A DNA stretch of 64,000 nt from Heliocidaris tuberculata (GCA_025618425.1 CM046847.1:5652441-5716440); one strand, 5' to 3'; counted from the first letter of the stretch, positions 1 to 14,240 are shown. Notes: generated from the letters alone by a model not told the origin. Numbers and translations are program-made.

Positions 1-627
1 AATATTCCATAAAATACAGTTTTCTCAGAAAATTTAGAATATTTTCGTCTGTGCATTTGATATATTGTCAGAAATGTTATTCAATACTAGATTCTGAAAA
101 GAAAAAATATTAATTTATCGTGGAACGTAAAAGAAAATGCGAATGTATGGAATATTTATTACATGACCAATGGGCAGCTGCTCGCATGTGACGTCACGAA
201 TCCAAAACTTTAAATACTCATAACTCTTTTATTATTTGACCGATTTTCATCAAACCTTCGCCAATATTTTTCTTTATTTTTTCTGCATTTTTTGAACTCA
301 AGTAATCTTCAGGGTGAACTTTCCCTTTAAGTACGCCATTGGAACAGACCAATATGACTGTTATGAGCAATCGGCATCTAAGTATAGTGCGATGAAGCAT
401 ATTACGTTGCATGCAAGATATGATACAAATCATACATGAAGTCAGAACAATTACAACAAAACGAGCATGATGTATCTAAATTTACTGAATGTAGGGCTGA
501 TTTTCGCTCTTCTGTTTCGGGTGCTCTTTAGGCCTAGATTCCGAGGGAAACGCATTAAGCAACTGAAGGCGATAATTATTTTGATCATGTCCCAGTTTCT
601 ACTCAAATTTTTTTCTCTGAGGATCTC

Positions 628-632
628 CCCCC

Positions 633-680
<48 letters not shown>
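628..680 (+). repeat. Poly-C run followed by (CT)n
   Basis: Sixteen or so C residues pass directly into an approximately 35-bp CT repeat. Confidence 0.95.
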
Positions 681-685
<5 letters not shown>

Positions 686-714
686 ATTCGGGAGTAATAA
701 TGATTCGTTCAAGA

Positions 715-865
715 GTTTATGTATTTTCTTTTGCACTCTCTCATCCGTTCCTCTCTCTGTTTCTCTTAACTCTTTTCCCCTCTCCACCGTTTCTCCAATC
801 ATTTTTTTCTCTCCTTCCTTTCTCTCCTTCTCTATCGCTGTGCATCATTCCTCCCTTTAATACTG

Positions 866-913
<48 letters not shown>

Positions 914-1033
914 TCTCTTCACTTTATTTTCTCCATCTCACTCAGACAATCACTCTCTCTCCACTCCCCCTCCTCTCTCTCTCTCTCCCTCTATCTCTCT
1001 CTCCCTCTCCCAATATCTCAATATTAAAGCCTT

Positions 1034-1078
<45 letters not shown>
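715..1078 (+). repeat. (CT)n-rich polypyrimidine tract
   Basis: Mostly C/T, with pure (CT)n at about 860-908 and 1040-1078. The 161-codon frame across it is low complexity. Confidence 0.95.
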
Positions 1079-4000
1079 GTCAGATTTCGTCTTGTGAGCA
1101 ATTAACCACTCCGAATATAATCTCTAGATTTAGTTACATTTCCCTGATTGTCGTGTGGAAAGATCCACCGATAAGTAGCGGCTAAAATTATTGCAGACTA
1201 TCTCATTCTCGATATATTTTAGGCCTAAGAGCGCATGACAACGTTTGATTAATTTCCCAAATCCCCTCCTACCTACCACTACAATGCCACAGTTTTGGTC
1301 AGGGGCGCGTCTAGAACATTTTGAATTGGGGGTCGGGGACATTGGACCAGAGCTGCTGACAACTTGGACAATTTTCCACCAACCCTTTGAAAAAAAAATC
1401 CTCGAATTTTCCGATTTTGCTGACAAGGGTAATTAAATATGTTTTAGAATTTTAGAAGTTTTAAGTTTTTACAGTCCATAGACCTGCCACAAAGTCCAAG
1501 GGTTTGCAAAATTGTTCTTCAGCATAATATTGTCATTGCTCCTCATTTATTTCATTTTGTCGACATGCAGGAGTTAAAAAAGTAAGGTAATTATTTTCAG
1601 GCAAGACAACAGTGCTAATCTGATGACAGACGTTTTGATTTAGTTTTACCCCATGTGGTAACGCTCTTTGCATGCTTATAAACTACCATTGCAGCATCCC
1701 TACCTTACTTTAAAAAAAAAAAAACCCTGATAATTCAGGATAATTCACTGGCTACGCCAAAATCCTTGGCGGCATAACCACATCGATACGAGTGAATCAA
1801 TCAGCGCACCGCGAGTCGAAAAGCTCTCGCCATAATTAGAAGTAGTTTTTCAATGATGTTGAAACATGGGATCCTAATCCCCGCGTCTGCTGAAGGTATT
1901 ATGACGATTGATTAACTATAGCGAACATACTCATGATATAATCGCGGCTACGTGCAAATTTCCACCTAACATGTCTGGAGATTAAAGATGAAGTTGAGTT
2001 TTTGTCATGCTATTGCACGGTAAAATAAACTGTCTGGAAGCAATTATTGGGAAAAAAGTTGATATTGCAGTAATATAAGAATTGGTGTATACTGTCAGGC
2101 TTTGGAATGTTCAATTATGATCTTGCTAAAAGTTACACGCACTGCACACGGATATACTGCACACACCAGTTATGTATACGGCATGAATGTTTTTCCAAAC
2201 TCTTCAGCTATTTCTCATCATATTTCCAATATAAGGGCATTTGAAAAGCAATCCCTTCAAAGGACTTTTGTTCTATGAAATTCTTCCAAACTGACCTAGA
2301 AAATCATGAGAAATCTCACAAATTATTTTTACTTTTACCAAAACTCAATCTTCTCTTTTAACATTACTAATGGCAAGGGCGATATGCATCCGTCCGAAGC
2401 TTTCATTCTCCTTGTAGTATGATGGAACCTAATTATTAAAATGTTGAGGCGAGATCACATTCTTTAATTAGTCTCATTAGAAGTAAGATACACTTTCAAT
2501 AATCTGAGGGCGATTCGAGTCTATTCTGACCAAGGATGAACAGAAATTACACTATCTCAAATTTTGTCCTATACTTTTTTTTAAAGAAAGGAGTCATTGA
2601 TATTTCCGCGTTAATGTTTTTAGAAGGATGATTTCATCGCAAACTAATTTAGTGAGAGGACAAATTCATTGACCTTTTAAGGGGTGAGGTTCTTCTTAAT
2701 GGTCGCCATTAGTTGATACACAAAATCATGGCAAAAAAAAAAACCTTGGGAGTTACTGTTTTTATTCCAAAATTGTTGTAGTAATATATTTTTGCAATTG
2801 CTTTTGTTGATATTTACAAGTTCGGTAAAGTATTCAGAGAAGAGAATAACTCTCCCTATATACATCATAATATTTCTTTAAAATCTCCAGATGTCAATTT
2901 AAACTAAATAAAATGTATACAATCATTATCACATGCCATTTCCAATCTGAATTCTGATGTGGATTCACTTTAAACAATAATGAAAAGGGCTCAAGGAGAA
3001 GTTATTTCAAAATTTTAATTTCAAAGGCCTAACCAAGACTTTTTTGCTATATGGCGAATGTACTATTTACGAACGTGAAAAATAGTAGAGGTGCACGTCC
3101 CTTTCCTAAGAAAATGGCCTTTTTGTGATGTAACCCCCAACCCCCCCCCCCCCCCCACACCCTCCTTTAATCCAGGGTTTCATTGACCAAGTTATTGATT
3201 GTCTCTGTTATAGTTTCCGTTGCCCTAAGTTCATACGTACATGAGGCAATTGTTTTGCTTTCATAAAGGTTACACTTGACTGCTCGATGGTTTACACGAG
3301 AGAGCCATGATTTGTATTTTGTTTCACCTTTAATTGTACATGTATGTATATTTTGAGTTGGACGCCCTTATACTTTGAACATCACGATACATGTTCTTCC
3401 TCGCATGATTATCATGGTGTTTATTATTTCCAAACCTCGGTGTTGCCGTGATGTTGTGTTTGAGGTTGAATTTGGCTTTATTTACCTGACGATGTGTAGA
3501 CCTTGTTTGCAGCAGCTGCAGACGATTATCAATACAGACGGGTATTGCTGACATTCAGTAATATAGAACAAGAGAGAGAAAGAAAGAGAGAGAGAGAGAA
3601 TAACTGATTTATATTGCGTATCAGGCTGTACCCCAGACTACCATTCGGGACATGTACCCACGGACAAATACCCGTCGTAAAAATTTTCCCGAAAAAAAAA
3701 AAAATAACAACCCTAATCACACACATTTTAATAAACCGAGCTGCGATGGGAAGGGTAGTTGTCCGGGGATTATTGTTCTAGGGGTCATAACCGCATGAGC
3801 GAACGAATTTCAACTTTCCCGTTTCCAAATTTTGCAAGCAAACGAAGCTAGCGAGCAAAATGAATTTCACTATCATGTGGTAACAATGTCATTTTGTCTT
3901 CAATATTTAACAACTACCTCGCAGCCAGAAAATGAAGATATTATTCGGGCACCTCGCTGATTGTATGAGAATATTCGGGAATCTCGCTGCCCGAATATCA

Positions 4001-4094
4001 GGTGATGGTCCCCCTCCCAAGCTCCGAAAATCAAAATTATCGAAATTCTTGGGGGCTTGCCCCCCCCCCCCCCATCCCCTCCTAGTACCCCTAA

Positions 4095-4300
4095 TCAAGG
4101 GGGTAGCTATCCTATGGGAGTTGTACATGGTACTGATTGTCTGGTTGTCATTGTCATATGGGTAGTTGTCCTATATATTATCCAGGGTAGTTGTTCTTTG
4201 GGGTATTTTTTTTTTTTTACTCAAGGGGAAGTTGTCCGGGGTAGTATTCCTAATGAATAGTTGTCCGGGGCGATACTCTGGGTCCTAGTCTCAGGGATAT
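4095..4300 (+). repeat. Degenerate GGGTAGTTGTCC-type minisatellite
   Basis: Loose repeats of GTAGTTGTCC spaced by 20-30 bp. Related units also occur at about 3755-3790. No coding function. Confidence 0.65.
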
Positions 4301-5049
4301 TTGCCCTAGATTATTTATGCTAGTGTAGATTATTTGAGGGAAACAATGAAGGCATTCTTTATAGACAGGTGCAATGATTATACTTATTTTTTTTTATCGA
4401 TTAATCACTAAAAGTTCGCTGTAAAAGTAGTATTTGATTTTTTTTTTTAAATTGGATTATGGAATGCTAATTTTTAAAAATGCAAAAAAAAGCCAAACAA
4501 AAAAATATGAGGAGAAAGAGAAAACGAAATCGATGAAAGAATAATACCAAGGAAACTAAAAACACAAATAGGGATAAGAAAATGGAAATGGAATTTAAGA
4601 AAAGAAGACAGTATGAATTATGATGACGAAAACAATGCAATCGACAGAAAATAAACATGAAATTTGAAGAAGAATGAATGAAGGGCATGTATTAAAGAAA
4701 GAGCTTGAAAAAACCTAAGACAACAATTACACGAAGACACAGACAAAATAAATACTTTGATTGCAAATTATCATTGAGATGTTATCATATCAGCTAACAA
4801 TTTTACAATGAATATTGTTGGGATGACACCTTGACCTGACATGAAATACAACATGATTATAAGGACATAATTTGACCTATAAGATTAAAAAGGACACGTA
4901 TAACATGAGACATCTAGACAAAATATAAACTACATTTCGATACCATGACACGTCTGTTTACCATGATCATGAGCATGATTTCGTCGATAATATCTTACCC
5001 CGGGTACAAGGATGATGAAACATTTTTCTGCCCCGACCCCCGCGGTTTC

Positions 5050-5117
5050 CCCTCTCTCTCTCTTTCCCTCTCTCTTTCTATCTCTCTCACTCTCTCTCTC
5101 TATATATTTTTATCTCT

Positions 5118-5163
<46 letters not shown>

Positions 5164-5170
5164 ATCTCGC
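5050..5170 (+). repeat. (CT)n microsatellite
   Basis: Imperfect CT repeat with TATATA and TTTCA interruptions. Confidence 0.93.
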
Positions 5171-7784
5171 TCGTTGAGGTTCCAAACATTCTGTATGCTG
5201 CTGGAAGCGAGTATAAATTTAATGTTATTTAAAAATAGAAAAATATTAGTTTTTCAAACAGATTTATTAGTGGACGTGTTGTTTTGAACCTACTAGAATT
5301 CATTTTGGTAATATCTAAATCTTACTAATTGAATATGAAAAATCTAAAGAAAAAAACGATATTATATTGCAGCCCATATCCAACGTTTTTAAATGAGCAG
5401 ATATAGGACAGCTCAATTTATATGACCTCGATGCAATGCTGATTTAAGTACCGTCTGCGATCAATGTTTGTGCATTTTTGGCGCCATTTATAGGGTATCG
5501 GTGCCTCTTTGTGCATTTACTGGCGATCCAGAAATTGGAGCATTACCGCTTCATATTTCTTTGATTCGATGACAACAAAATATGTACATGTACATCATTT
5601 GCAGAGCTTATAGCATTCATAACTATATATTTTTATCATCAATATTCGTAAATTAATTTACTATGATTTGACTGACGAGAATTGTTTTGTTTTACTTGGT
5701 TAATTTATCAAGATCACGTGTCCTTGTTGTTGCGTTTAAATATTGGAGATAAAATTAATAAGGTTGTTGCGGTTTATCTCAATATCAATGTAAACTGAAT
5801 AAATGACGTGTGCATGGATGAATTTACCAATCGGTTTCGGTTTCCTGATTACTTTTCATTGACAAGATTTACAAAATGACAATATTTGTACATCAGATTC
5901 TTTGCTCAGTATACAAATAAACACGGGTATTAAGTTAACGTCCAAAGACCATGCATTTAACATGTTTCAACAGTACACATGTGTTTATATCGTGATCCGA
6001 TAACGAACAAAATGCATGAACACTAGCTCTGCATGAACACTCTGCATGGACATGTACTACAAAGGTCAAGACATGAATCAGATGTAAGACGATGAACTCT
6101 GATGCGAAATCAACAAAAGTTAGGCCTGTATAAATACTTTTTATAAAGATTTCCCGAACCATTTTAATGGCATTATTGATGTATTATTATCAACACAATA
6201 CGTAATTTCATCCAATAATCAAATTTGGAAAAGTATCAAGTCTAAACATTGGACCCGGAACCGAACCCTGAACCTCATGATTGAAGGTCAAGAGGGGGAA
6301 AAAGGAAAGAAAGAAAGGAAATAACAAGATGATTTTTAGATGCATAAGTATGTCTCATAAATCTCTGACAACCTTTCTTTGATAATAACAAAACGGACAT
6401 ATACATTTTCTCTCAAATTTATTTTTAGATTTCAGTGGATCCGAGAGACATTTTTTGTGTACATCATGACTTAGAACTTAACCCCTGTGGTACCGTCCAG
6501 TTTATCAAACATTTCTCACGAATACAGTTTCATGAGCCAAGTCTTTATCATAATGGATTTTTCATTACTCATACTGAGAGAAGCATTGTTTTCGTGATGA
6601 CCACCTTTATCCCCATGCTTATGTATACGTTTTCAATCTCAAGAAGAAAGAAGTTAGAAAACATACAACATCAACATCTTGGCAGTTTTAACTGTGTAAG
6701 GCTCACGAAAATGAGCGCGAACTTCATGAGAAATCCTTGAGCAAATACAGGTACCCGTCATGTACTTCAAACATGACAAAGGTCAAAACATGTAAGAGAT
6801 AACATTCGATAAACAAAACCATTTGACAAAGAAATACATCCTCATTAATTTGATGACTCTGCTCATAGCATGTTCAGAGCATGCTCAAAGATACTGCAAA
6901 AAACGACTAGTGGTTTGTTGTTGTTGTTTTTTTCAAAATTGGCGCGATTATTAATTCCCCAAACAATGCAAAGTATGATTATGATTCACTCACGAAATGA
7001 CAAAAGAAGAACGTGAATCAATGGTGCTTCTAACGAATTCAAAAATGGAGTTTGTCAAACCTTTTTCTTCTTCTTCTTTTTTTTTTGGGGGGGGGGTACC
7101 AGTGTACATTACATTATAGTGTAAATTGTCATTGGTACATTTTGTTGTCAAAACGTGAGACATGTATCATATTTGGTAATAATTAAGCAAGACTGAACTG
7201 AGTTATCATAAATCAGGCGTGTGAAACAGATTGAGGAAAAAGTCATATTTTCAGGTAGAGATATCAGACAGCCAGTATATAGGTATCGGTCATGGGAGTA
7301 AAGAAATTGCCCATCTGTTCCAGTTAATGTTGGGAATTATTCATCTGGTATACACAATTCCCGTTATCAGAGTCACATATTCAAGAGGGGAAAAAAAAAT
7401 TTACAAGAAAATACAAATAGTTCATCGTATATAGGTTGGTGATAATATATAATTATATGCACTATGGAGAAGGAGGAGAATCATGTGTGCTTCCACAGTA
7501 GTCACGCCGCAGAGTTTCTCATCTATCACAATGAGTTTTGACAGCAAATTATGTTTCGAGTCAAGAGGGAAACTCAAAGTTTGTCAATGATTTGCAGTAA
7601 ACAATTCCACCACGGCAACTCCACTGAGATTCTTGAGGTAATGGTGAACATAACCTTTCTCTCAGTTTCGAGTACTAGGGCATAGGTTTATGGGAGAGAG
7701 GTAGGTCAAAGAGAAAGGCGGAGAGTATGAGCATGATCTGGAGAGATTCGGAAAGAGGGTTAAATAACAATTATGTTCAGAGAG

Positions 7785-7931
7785 AGAAGAGGAGTGAGAG
7801 AGACAGAGAGTGAAAGAAAGAGAGGTTAGAAAAAGGGAAGGGAGTAAAAGAGATGGGAAGAGACAGGGAGAGAAGGGTCGAGGAAGATAGAGAGGGGGAG
7901 AGAGAGAGAGAGATGAGATGAAGAGGGAATA

Positions 7932-7980
<49 letters not shown>

Positions 7981-8048
7981 GTGTGTGTGTGGGGGGTGTG
8001 TGGGTGCGTGCGCGCGCGTGTGTGTGTGAGAGAGAGAGAAAGAGAGAT

Positions 8049-8102
<54 letters not shown>
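7785..8102 (+). repeat. (GA)n / (GT)n compound microsatellite
   Basis: GA-rich tract with a (GT)n and (GC)n stretch at about 7975-8027. Low-complexity frames on both strands are spurious. Confidence 0.95.
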
Positions 8103-8589
8103 GAAAAAAAGGTGACCCATGGTTCTGTTCCATCTAATTACCAAGTGATATACGACTTGATTCTATACTGCGGTCACTGTGGAACGAGATGAACACCGGG
8201 AAAAACCCCTAAACTCGGTACTTGCGGCCTGTCACATCAAAACCCGTTAATGGTCATATTTTGACGGTAAAATTCTAACAAGAGTCCAATAATCTAATCC
8301 TATTATGAAACAAGAAATCAGCTATCAAAAAGTATGCATGTAACATAAAACCACGCTATAGACATAGATAGACCCTGTAAAATAATACGTTCATACGTTT
8401 CGCCCTCGAACTCCTAATGACCCCCCCCCGCCCCCCCCCCATGCTCGATCCCCTTCTAAAAAGTTAGTGACATATCTCGTTCAACCTGTTGTTTTCTCTC
8501 CCTTGTGTTGAGTCACAAACCCGGTGTTTCCGGACCACTGTCCCAACCATGACCACCTGGTCCCAGAGGTACGAAATGCAACCCGTTGT

Positions 8590-8603
8590 GTTACCATGGC
8601 AAC
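8590..8603. promoter_or_regulatory. Perfect palindromic X-box (RFX-type) motif
   Basis: GTTACCATGGCAAC fits the RFX consensus GTNRCC-spacer-RGYAAC exactly and is fully palindromic. It is in a small GC-richer patch (8500-8670) within AT-rich DNA. No gene start could be tied to it, so function is unproven. Confidence 0.4.
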
Positions 8604-10838
8604 GCGTAACAAACAGGCGTCGTCTGACCAACATGTCAAGGAAAAGTCTTCGAGGCAGTGACACGTCATGAAGAGTGAGAGCAAGGGAACCGACTTTCTG
8701 ACACTCTTGTGTACGAAAAGCCTGCTAACCACTTGGGTTGACTTCAGAGCCTGATTATCTTTTATTCTGTTTCTCTTTGAAATAATTTTTATCATTCATG
8801 TATAGTTCTCATGCATTATCTATAATTTTCTTTGCCATTGTGATCGACTTAACAATCTCCGTCAGAAGTTACGTCAAACGAATTGTAGTCATCAAAATCA
8901 TGGGTGTATCGCAAAAATCTGTAAATATAATTGCACTCATGGCAATTCAGGCTGCATAATGACGGCAAATCAAAAAAAAAAAATTGATCACCCTCCCCCC
9001 CCCCCCCCCCCCCTCCCCACAAATTGAAAATCTAAGAACATTTTTTTTTGGTTGTTGTTGGTTAATACGTCTATGGTTGTCTGAAATTTACTGCAGACTT
9101 GTCGGAACATTTGTCCCCGACACTCCTTCCCCATTTCAAATGGTCTAGCGAAGCGTCGTAGAGCCTCTGTCATCTGCCCGTGTAATTCCTTAATCTAAGT
9201 GGGCTTTTGGTTGTTGTTGTTGTTTGTTTGATTTTTTTTCGGGGGGGGGGGCTATACACATGAACTTGAACTTTGAACACTTACGTCTAAATTCCTAGAA
9301 ATATTGTTAGACCTACTCTTAGTAAATACTCAATACTTTTGCTCATGATCCCTGAAACACGTCTCAGATTTCCTGCCATATACCCTGGCTTAAATTCTTG
9401 ATTAATCTTCATTTCACATCCTTGTTTCTCTTCTACTTCTTATATTCTATTATTCGTGCACCATTTTCTGAATCGCTTGTTATCATAACATGACGGAGAA
9501 AGAAAATATATGACAATCTTCAACAAATTCCATTCATCATAAAGAATGGAAACGATTCAAACTAAAAGAATGACGCGATTCTTTGCCAAATCTTCCCAAG
9601 TGCCATCACGCTTGTGTAAACTAATATTTTATTGTAATTTGTCATAAGTCAGTGACATTGACCTGACCTTGCAATAATCCTCTGAGGCACCAGGAAATGC
9701 GAAAGTGAGGGGGCGGGAAGGGGGACATTTCTATAGGTTTTCAATGATTATCGTGATGCGATGGGTGGGAGATAGATCAATTCAGGAAAAAGTCTGCTTA
9801 GAAACTTGATAGTCATCGTATAAAGCGCTAGCAGACGATGTATAGATACATCCATACGAAGTTTTAAGTTCCCCATCATTCGCCAAGCTTTGCCCAGTGA
9901 ATCAATTTAGGAATTCATTGATATTGTTTGGGACAGAGGCGATTGTACTTTTGTACTAGCTATAGAAAGAATCTAGCCTCGAAAAAAACTTTCGTCAAAT
10001 CGTGCCTTTTGAATCGTACCACGAATTTGCAGTATGCAGAAATTTTCGAATAAGCTATTCCGCTTATTCGATCACAAACTGAAGCAGTTGTACCAAAGAT
10101 GACTAAGAATGTAAGAATGTATACGTTTCTAAATGAACATGTACTTGTATGTCATCTAGGGATTGGTGACTGGAAAGAGAATAGCAAATCTCTCCTACGA
10201 TTTAAAAAAAAAAAGTCTCTTCCCCACTGAAACAGACTTGAAGATTTGACTGTCCAGACGGACCTCCCTCGAGTCAATTAGAGCACGCACATTAACCTTC
10301 TTGAGTCAGAAAAAAGCAACAACTCCAAAACTCGTATGGATAAACTCTTGTAGGCCTACTCGTATGTATCTCGCATGATCTTTGCATGATCCATACTTGG
10401 TGTCATCATGTGATTAATAAACAGCCGTACAAGCTATCAATACGTTCACTAGGTCATCTCTCTCTTCTTCCTTTTATACCGTATCAAATGTTTCAACAGT
10501 AATTGTGTCATGTTTCCTTCGCCTTTCCGCCCGATTTCACTAATGCTTGATCGAAATGCAATGAATAAAATCCTTTTCTCTCTCTCTTGTCGAGTAATTC
10601 TCAGGATTGGTAATTCAGGGGTGAAAAAAGGATGGAAAAAGGATTAAAAGGCTTTATCTTCTTGTTATTAAAGAAACGAATACGTTCAAGGGTAAATTAT
10701 CATCTACAATGAGCAGCAGCAGCAACGTATTTTTAGCACACATATATTTTGTATTCATTTGTTTAACTATGCATGATTAAAATTTTCTTAATCAAAAAGA
10801 CCCATTTCTCATGGGCCGCGGAACCGGGGGACTGCAGC

Positions 10839-10870
<32 letters not shown>

Positions 10871-10990
10871 TTTTTTTAGGTAGACACGTGTCATTAAACC
10901 TCGGAAAAAAGGTTCGAAAATTGTCATTAATGAGTGAAATCAAATCAGCCCCCCCCCCCCCCCCACTTTCAAAAACGCTCCGCGGCCCCC

Positions 10991-11471
10991 GTTTCTGACT
11001 TAAAATGACAGTTCTAGCCCGCTTAGTGAATCTAAAGATAATAGTCCGTTGTCAAATGGTCAAAAATGGGAATTTTGTGAGGATTTTGGGAAGCATACAT
11101 TTTTAGAAAGATAACACTGTCGGTAACAGTCATTAGAGCAGAAAACAATGTTTCACAATTATCGTAGAGGGGGTATAAATATTAAATAATACATGAATAA
11201 AAGCCTATACATGTATTTGCTATAATTACAATTTTTGTTTGTTTCTGACTTAAAATGACAGTTCTAGCCCACTTGGTGAATCTAAAGATAATAGTCCGTT
11301 GTCAAATGGTCAAAAATGGGAATTTTGTGACGATTTTTGGAAGCATACATTTTTAGAAAGATAACACTGTCGGTAACAGTCATTAGAGCAGATGACGTTT
11401 CACAATTATCGTAGAGGGGGTATAAATAATACATGAATAAAAAGCCTATATTTGCTATAATTACAATTTTT
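10991..11471 (+). repeat. 250-bp tandem duplication
   Basis: The segment starting GTTTCTGACTTAAAATGACA at 10991 recurs at 11241 with few changes; the second copy lacks about 20 bp. A related inverted segment is at 11680-11770. Confidence 0.93.
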
Positions 11472-11679
11472 TATGTATTATTTTTTTCATGAAAGTCATC
11501 TTCAATATCATTCCTATACAAAGAGTGGTAATTCCTATCCCTATTGCAGTTAATAGTATTTTGTTTAAAATAATTCATAAATCACAAATATAACCAAAAT
11601 CAGCATTCTAAAATTACCTGAAAAGTAAATTTAGACCCAATTTTAAAATTTGGAAACGTTTATAGTTATAGTCATGATG

Positions 11680-11770
11680 TTATCTTTCTAAAAATGTATG
11701 TTTCCCCAAATTCTCACAAAATGGCCAAAGGAGCCAGTTTTTTACCACTTGACAACAGACTATAAGTACC
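11680..11770 (-). repeat. Inverted partial copy of the 250-bp duplicated unit
   Basis: Read on the minus strand it carries GTCTGTTGTCAAGTGGT and CATACATTTTTAGAAAGATA, matching the core of the two direct copies at 10991-11471. The trio looks like the arms of a foldback element with a duplicated left arm. Confidence 0.75.
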
Positions 11771-12858
11771 ATTTTGAAATTGGTTAAGGGATTCCTCTTT
11801 TTTTGAGAGAGAAAACAAGTTAAAAACAGGTTATAATAAAAAAAAAATCATGAGCCTGTAGGTCGTCTGTTCCCAATTTAATACAAATTATTCACTGTGG
11901 TCTTGAACTATATCGATGTAAAAAAAAAAAAGAAGTTTTTTTCACAAAATACACACTATCGATAATGGCCAGGTTTACCTTTGACAACCTCCCCCCCCCC
12001 CCCTAAATACAAACAATACTTCCTTTCATACTACCTACCCATCATTGTTTAATCTTTATGTCATATTTTTGGTGCAGTGGTAATTTAGACATCAATTACA
12101 GCATGGGGTGGTCAGGTATAAATTGTTCTCAAGCCAAACAGACGAATATGTCAAAGCTTTTACAGGCTTAAGAGAAATGAAATGATTCAAGGCATTCTAG
12201 AGGTCCAAAATATTGAAAGGACTCATACAGGTTTTTAAAAAATGTGAGGCCTATATAAGAGGTGATCATATGGGAGTAACTTCTTATCCTGTTTTCTCTC
12301 ATGTTTTGGAATAGTCTTGACTTTGCAATGCCAAAGTGACTGAGAATTTATCAAACAAATATAGGCAAGTTAGCTCTTGATTCTTTGTATCAAGATCTAA
12401 CAACAATAAATTGAAAAAAAAAAGAAAGGATTTCTCACTAAATTGATTGCCTTATTACTATTACATATACTGTACATCTAAAATATATATAAAATAATCC
12501 CAGCTGCCAAAGGGTGGGGGGTCAAAGATTACCTAATCATCCTGTGAGTAATGTTCTAAATGTACAGAATCTACTTTCGTAACTGTATTCACATTTTTTT
12601 GTGTCAATATTATGGAAGAACTGTCAATGGCAAGCTTAAGGACAACAAGACATCTGCCCATGAAAATAAAGAATAAAGTGTGAACAATATGCTTTTATTT
12701 TTACAATATATTACAAGAATAATATACACAAGTATACTCATAACTAGAAATTAGGAATAACTTAAATAATTTTTTTAAAAATGAAGAATTATTCAACTTT
12801 GATATAACTATAATGTCATTCCAAGGCATAGAATGGTTAAAGCCCCACTCCCCTACTA

Positions 12859-13131
12859 CTGTATAAGCCATAAATTTCGCAGCCATAAATTTTCGCTAAT
12901 AGGACTAACCAGACTATTTCGCAAGTGGTTGAATTCGCGGTCGGAAAATTCTCAAATCTACAAACAGCGATGATGATGTACTTTTGCAAAGCAAAATTCT
13001 GACCAGGAGACAACAAATTCAACCGACTTCTTATGTTGGCAATATTTTGGCGTGTTGTTAAATTCGCGACCCACTCGCGATTCGCGAAATTCGCGAAAAT
13101 AAAACCCCCGCGAAATATATGGCATATGCAG
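12859..13131. mobile_element. TA-flanked palindromic MITE rich in TTCGCG motifs
   Basis: The ends CTGTATAAGCC and GGCATATGCAG are inverted and flanked by TA. Arms carry AAATTTCGC and TTCGCGAAAATAAAACC motifs. It is non-coding; the small minus-strand frames across it are incidental. Confidence 0.75.
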
Positions 13132-13338
13132 TATATAACTCATATCACCACTAGGTATTCATTAATCACTATTTTGTACCGTACCACAAGATGATGTATT
13201 CTAATGTTCTACAGTGAGCAAGCTTGTATGATCATCTAAGACAAAAAGCTCTGTCTTTAGCCTGATGTATTATAGAATCAATAAATTCAGAGTCGAGGTG
13301 ATATTCCTAAAGTTTGAAAGACAAAATTATATCGTATA

Positions 13339-13503
13339 CAGAGGAACCTCATTATAACAAACAATGCGTTAACAGACATTCATTATAACAAGATAATTTT
13401 GCTGAATACACTTCTATGTATTGTTTTTGAGCCCTGATATAACAAAGTGTTCATATAGCAATTTCTTTGGTCCGAAAAAGTTTGTTAGAAAAAGATTCCG
13501 CGG
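13339..13503. mobile_element. pogo-like MITE, 165 bp, degenerate right end
   Basis: It begins CAGAGGAACCTCATTATAAC after TA, contains CTGATATAACAAAG, and ends near GATTCCGCGG before TA. It belongs to the same group as the elements at 14345 and 19162. Confidence 0.7.
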
Positions 13504-14000
13504 TATATTTGGCTTCACAGCTGTCTTTGCTCAATCTCAGATTCATAAATAAAATAGTCATTCTGCAGAGAGCAATAATCAAAACAACTCTGTAGAAAGA
13601 TATCAGGCGCTTTGAATAATCAGTACGACAAGAGTAAATATTAATCTAAACCTGGACAGATTAAGAAATGCTATCATATAAAGAGGAAAAAGAAATATAA
13701 CATTTAGAGGAATGCTGAGGGAATTAGATTCTCCACAGAAAGCATGTTTTATCAAAAATGCCCTTCTCTCATTTTGCTCACATTTTATTGATATTAAGAA
13801 AAATATAACACCATTTGGCTTTTGGAACTTGTAAAGCATATCAGTCTTGCCTCAATTTAGAAATTATTCTGTTCTTCTTCATTGTAGCTGGATAGATATT
13901 ATATTATGATACCCCTGAAAGTAATTAAGGAAGTTATTCTGACTACCTGGTATGTACACTTATTTACTCTGACTGGGTCACGAGAGATAACTGAAAACAT

Positions 14001-14240
14001 GGGCCCGTATTCTCAAAAGCGGACTCAACTGAGGCCATGGTTTATGCAGATTTTGTGGTATAAGTGCGCATACTCTTAAAAAGCTCCAATAATGAACGCT
14101 CATGAATTTTGCGCCCTTTGCCAATCACGCACGTTCATTATTGGATCTTTCTTAGTGTACGCGTGAAATCAAGCGCACTTATACCACAAAATCTGAATAA
14201 ACCATGGTCTCAATTGAGTCCGCTTTCGAGAATACAGGCC
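14001..14240. mobile_element. Palindromic MITE, GGGCCCGTATTCTC type
   Basis: The left arm (GTATTCTCAAAAGCGGACTC through ATTTTGTGGTATAAGTGCGC) is matched by the inverted right arm (GCGCACTTATACCACAAAAT through GAGAATACAGGCC). A possible 3-bp ATG duplication flanks it. Confidence 0.8.

Larger units (their letters stand above)
1..3740. other. No gene recognised; transposon remnants and microsatellites
   Basis: The left 340 bp resemble a transposon end (GGGTGAACTTTCCCTTTAA at about 312-330, TTAA-type terminus). The rest is AT-rich with CT tracts and a poly-C run near 3140. Small frames show no family similarity or codon pattern. Confidence 0.6.
4330..13330. other. Intergenic, no gene recognised
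   Basis: AT-rich sequence with microsatellites, several poly-C/poly-G runs (7087, 8420, 8994, 9241, 10839, 10950, 11989), the 11 kb duplication and a MITE at 12859. No exon chain could be built on either strand. Confidence 0.6.

Noticed and set aside
700..1185. 161-codon Ser/Leu-rich frame
   Set aside because: It is a (CT)n tract read as protein.
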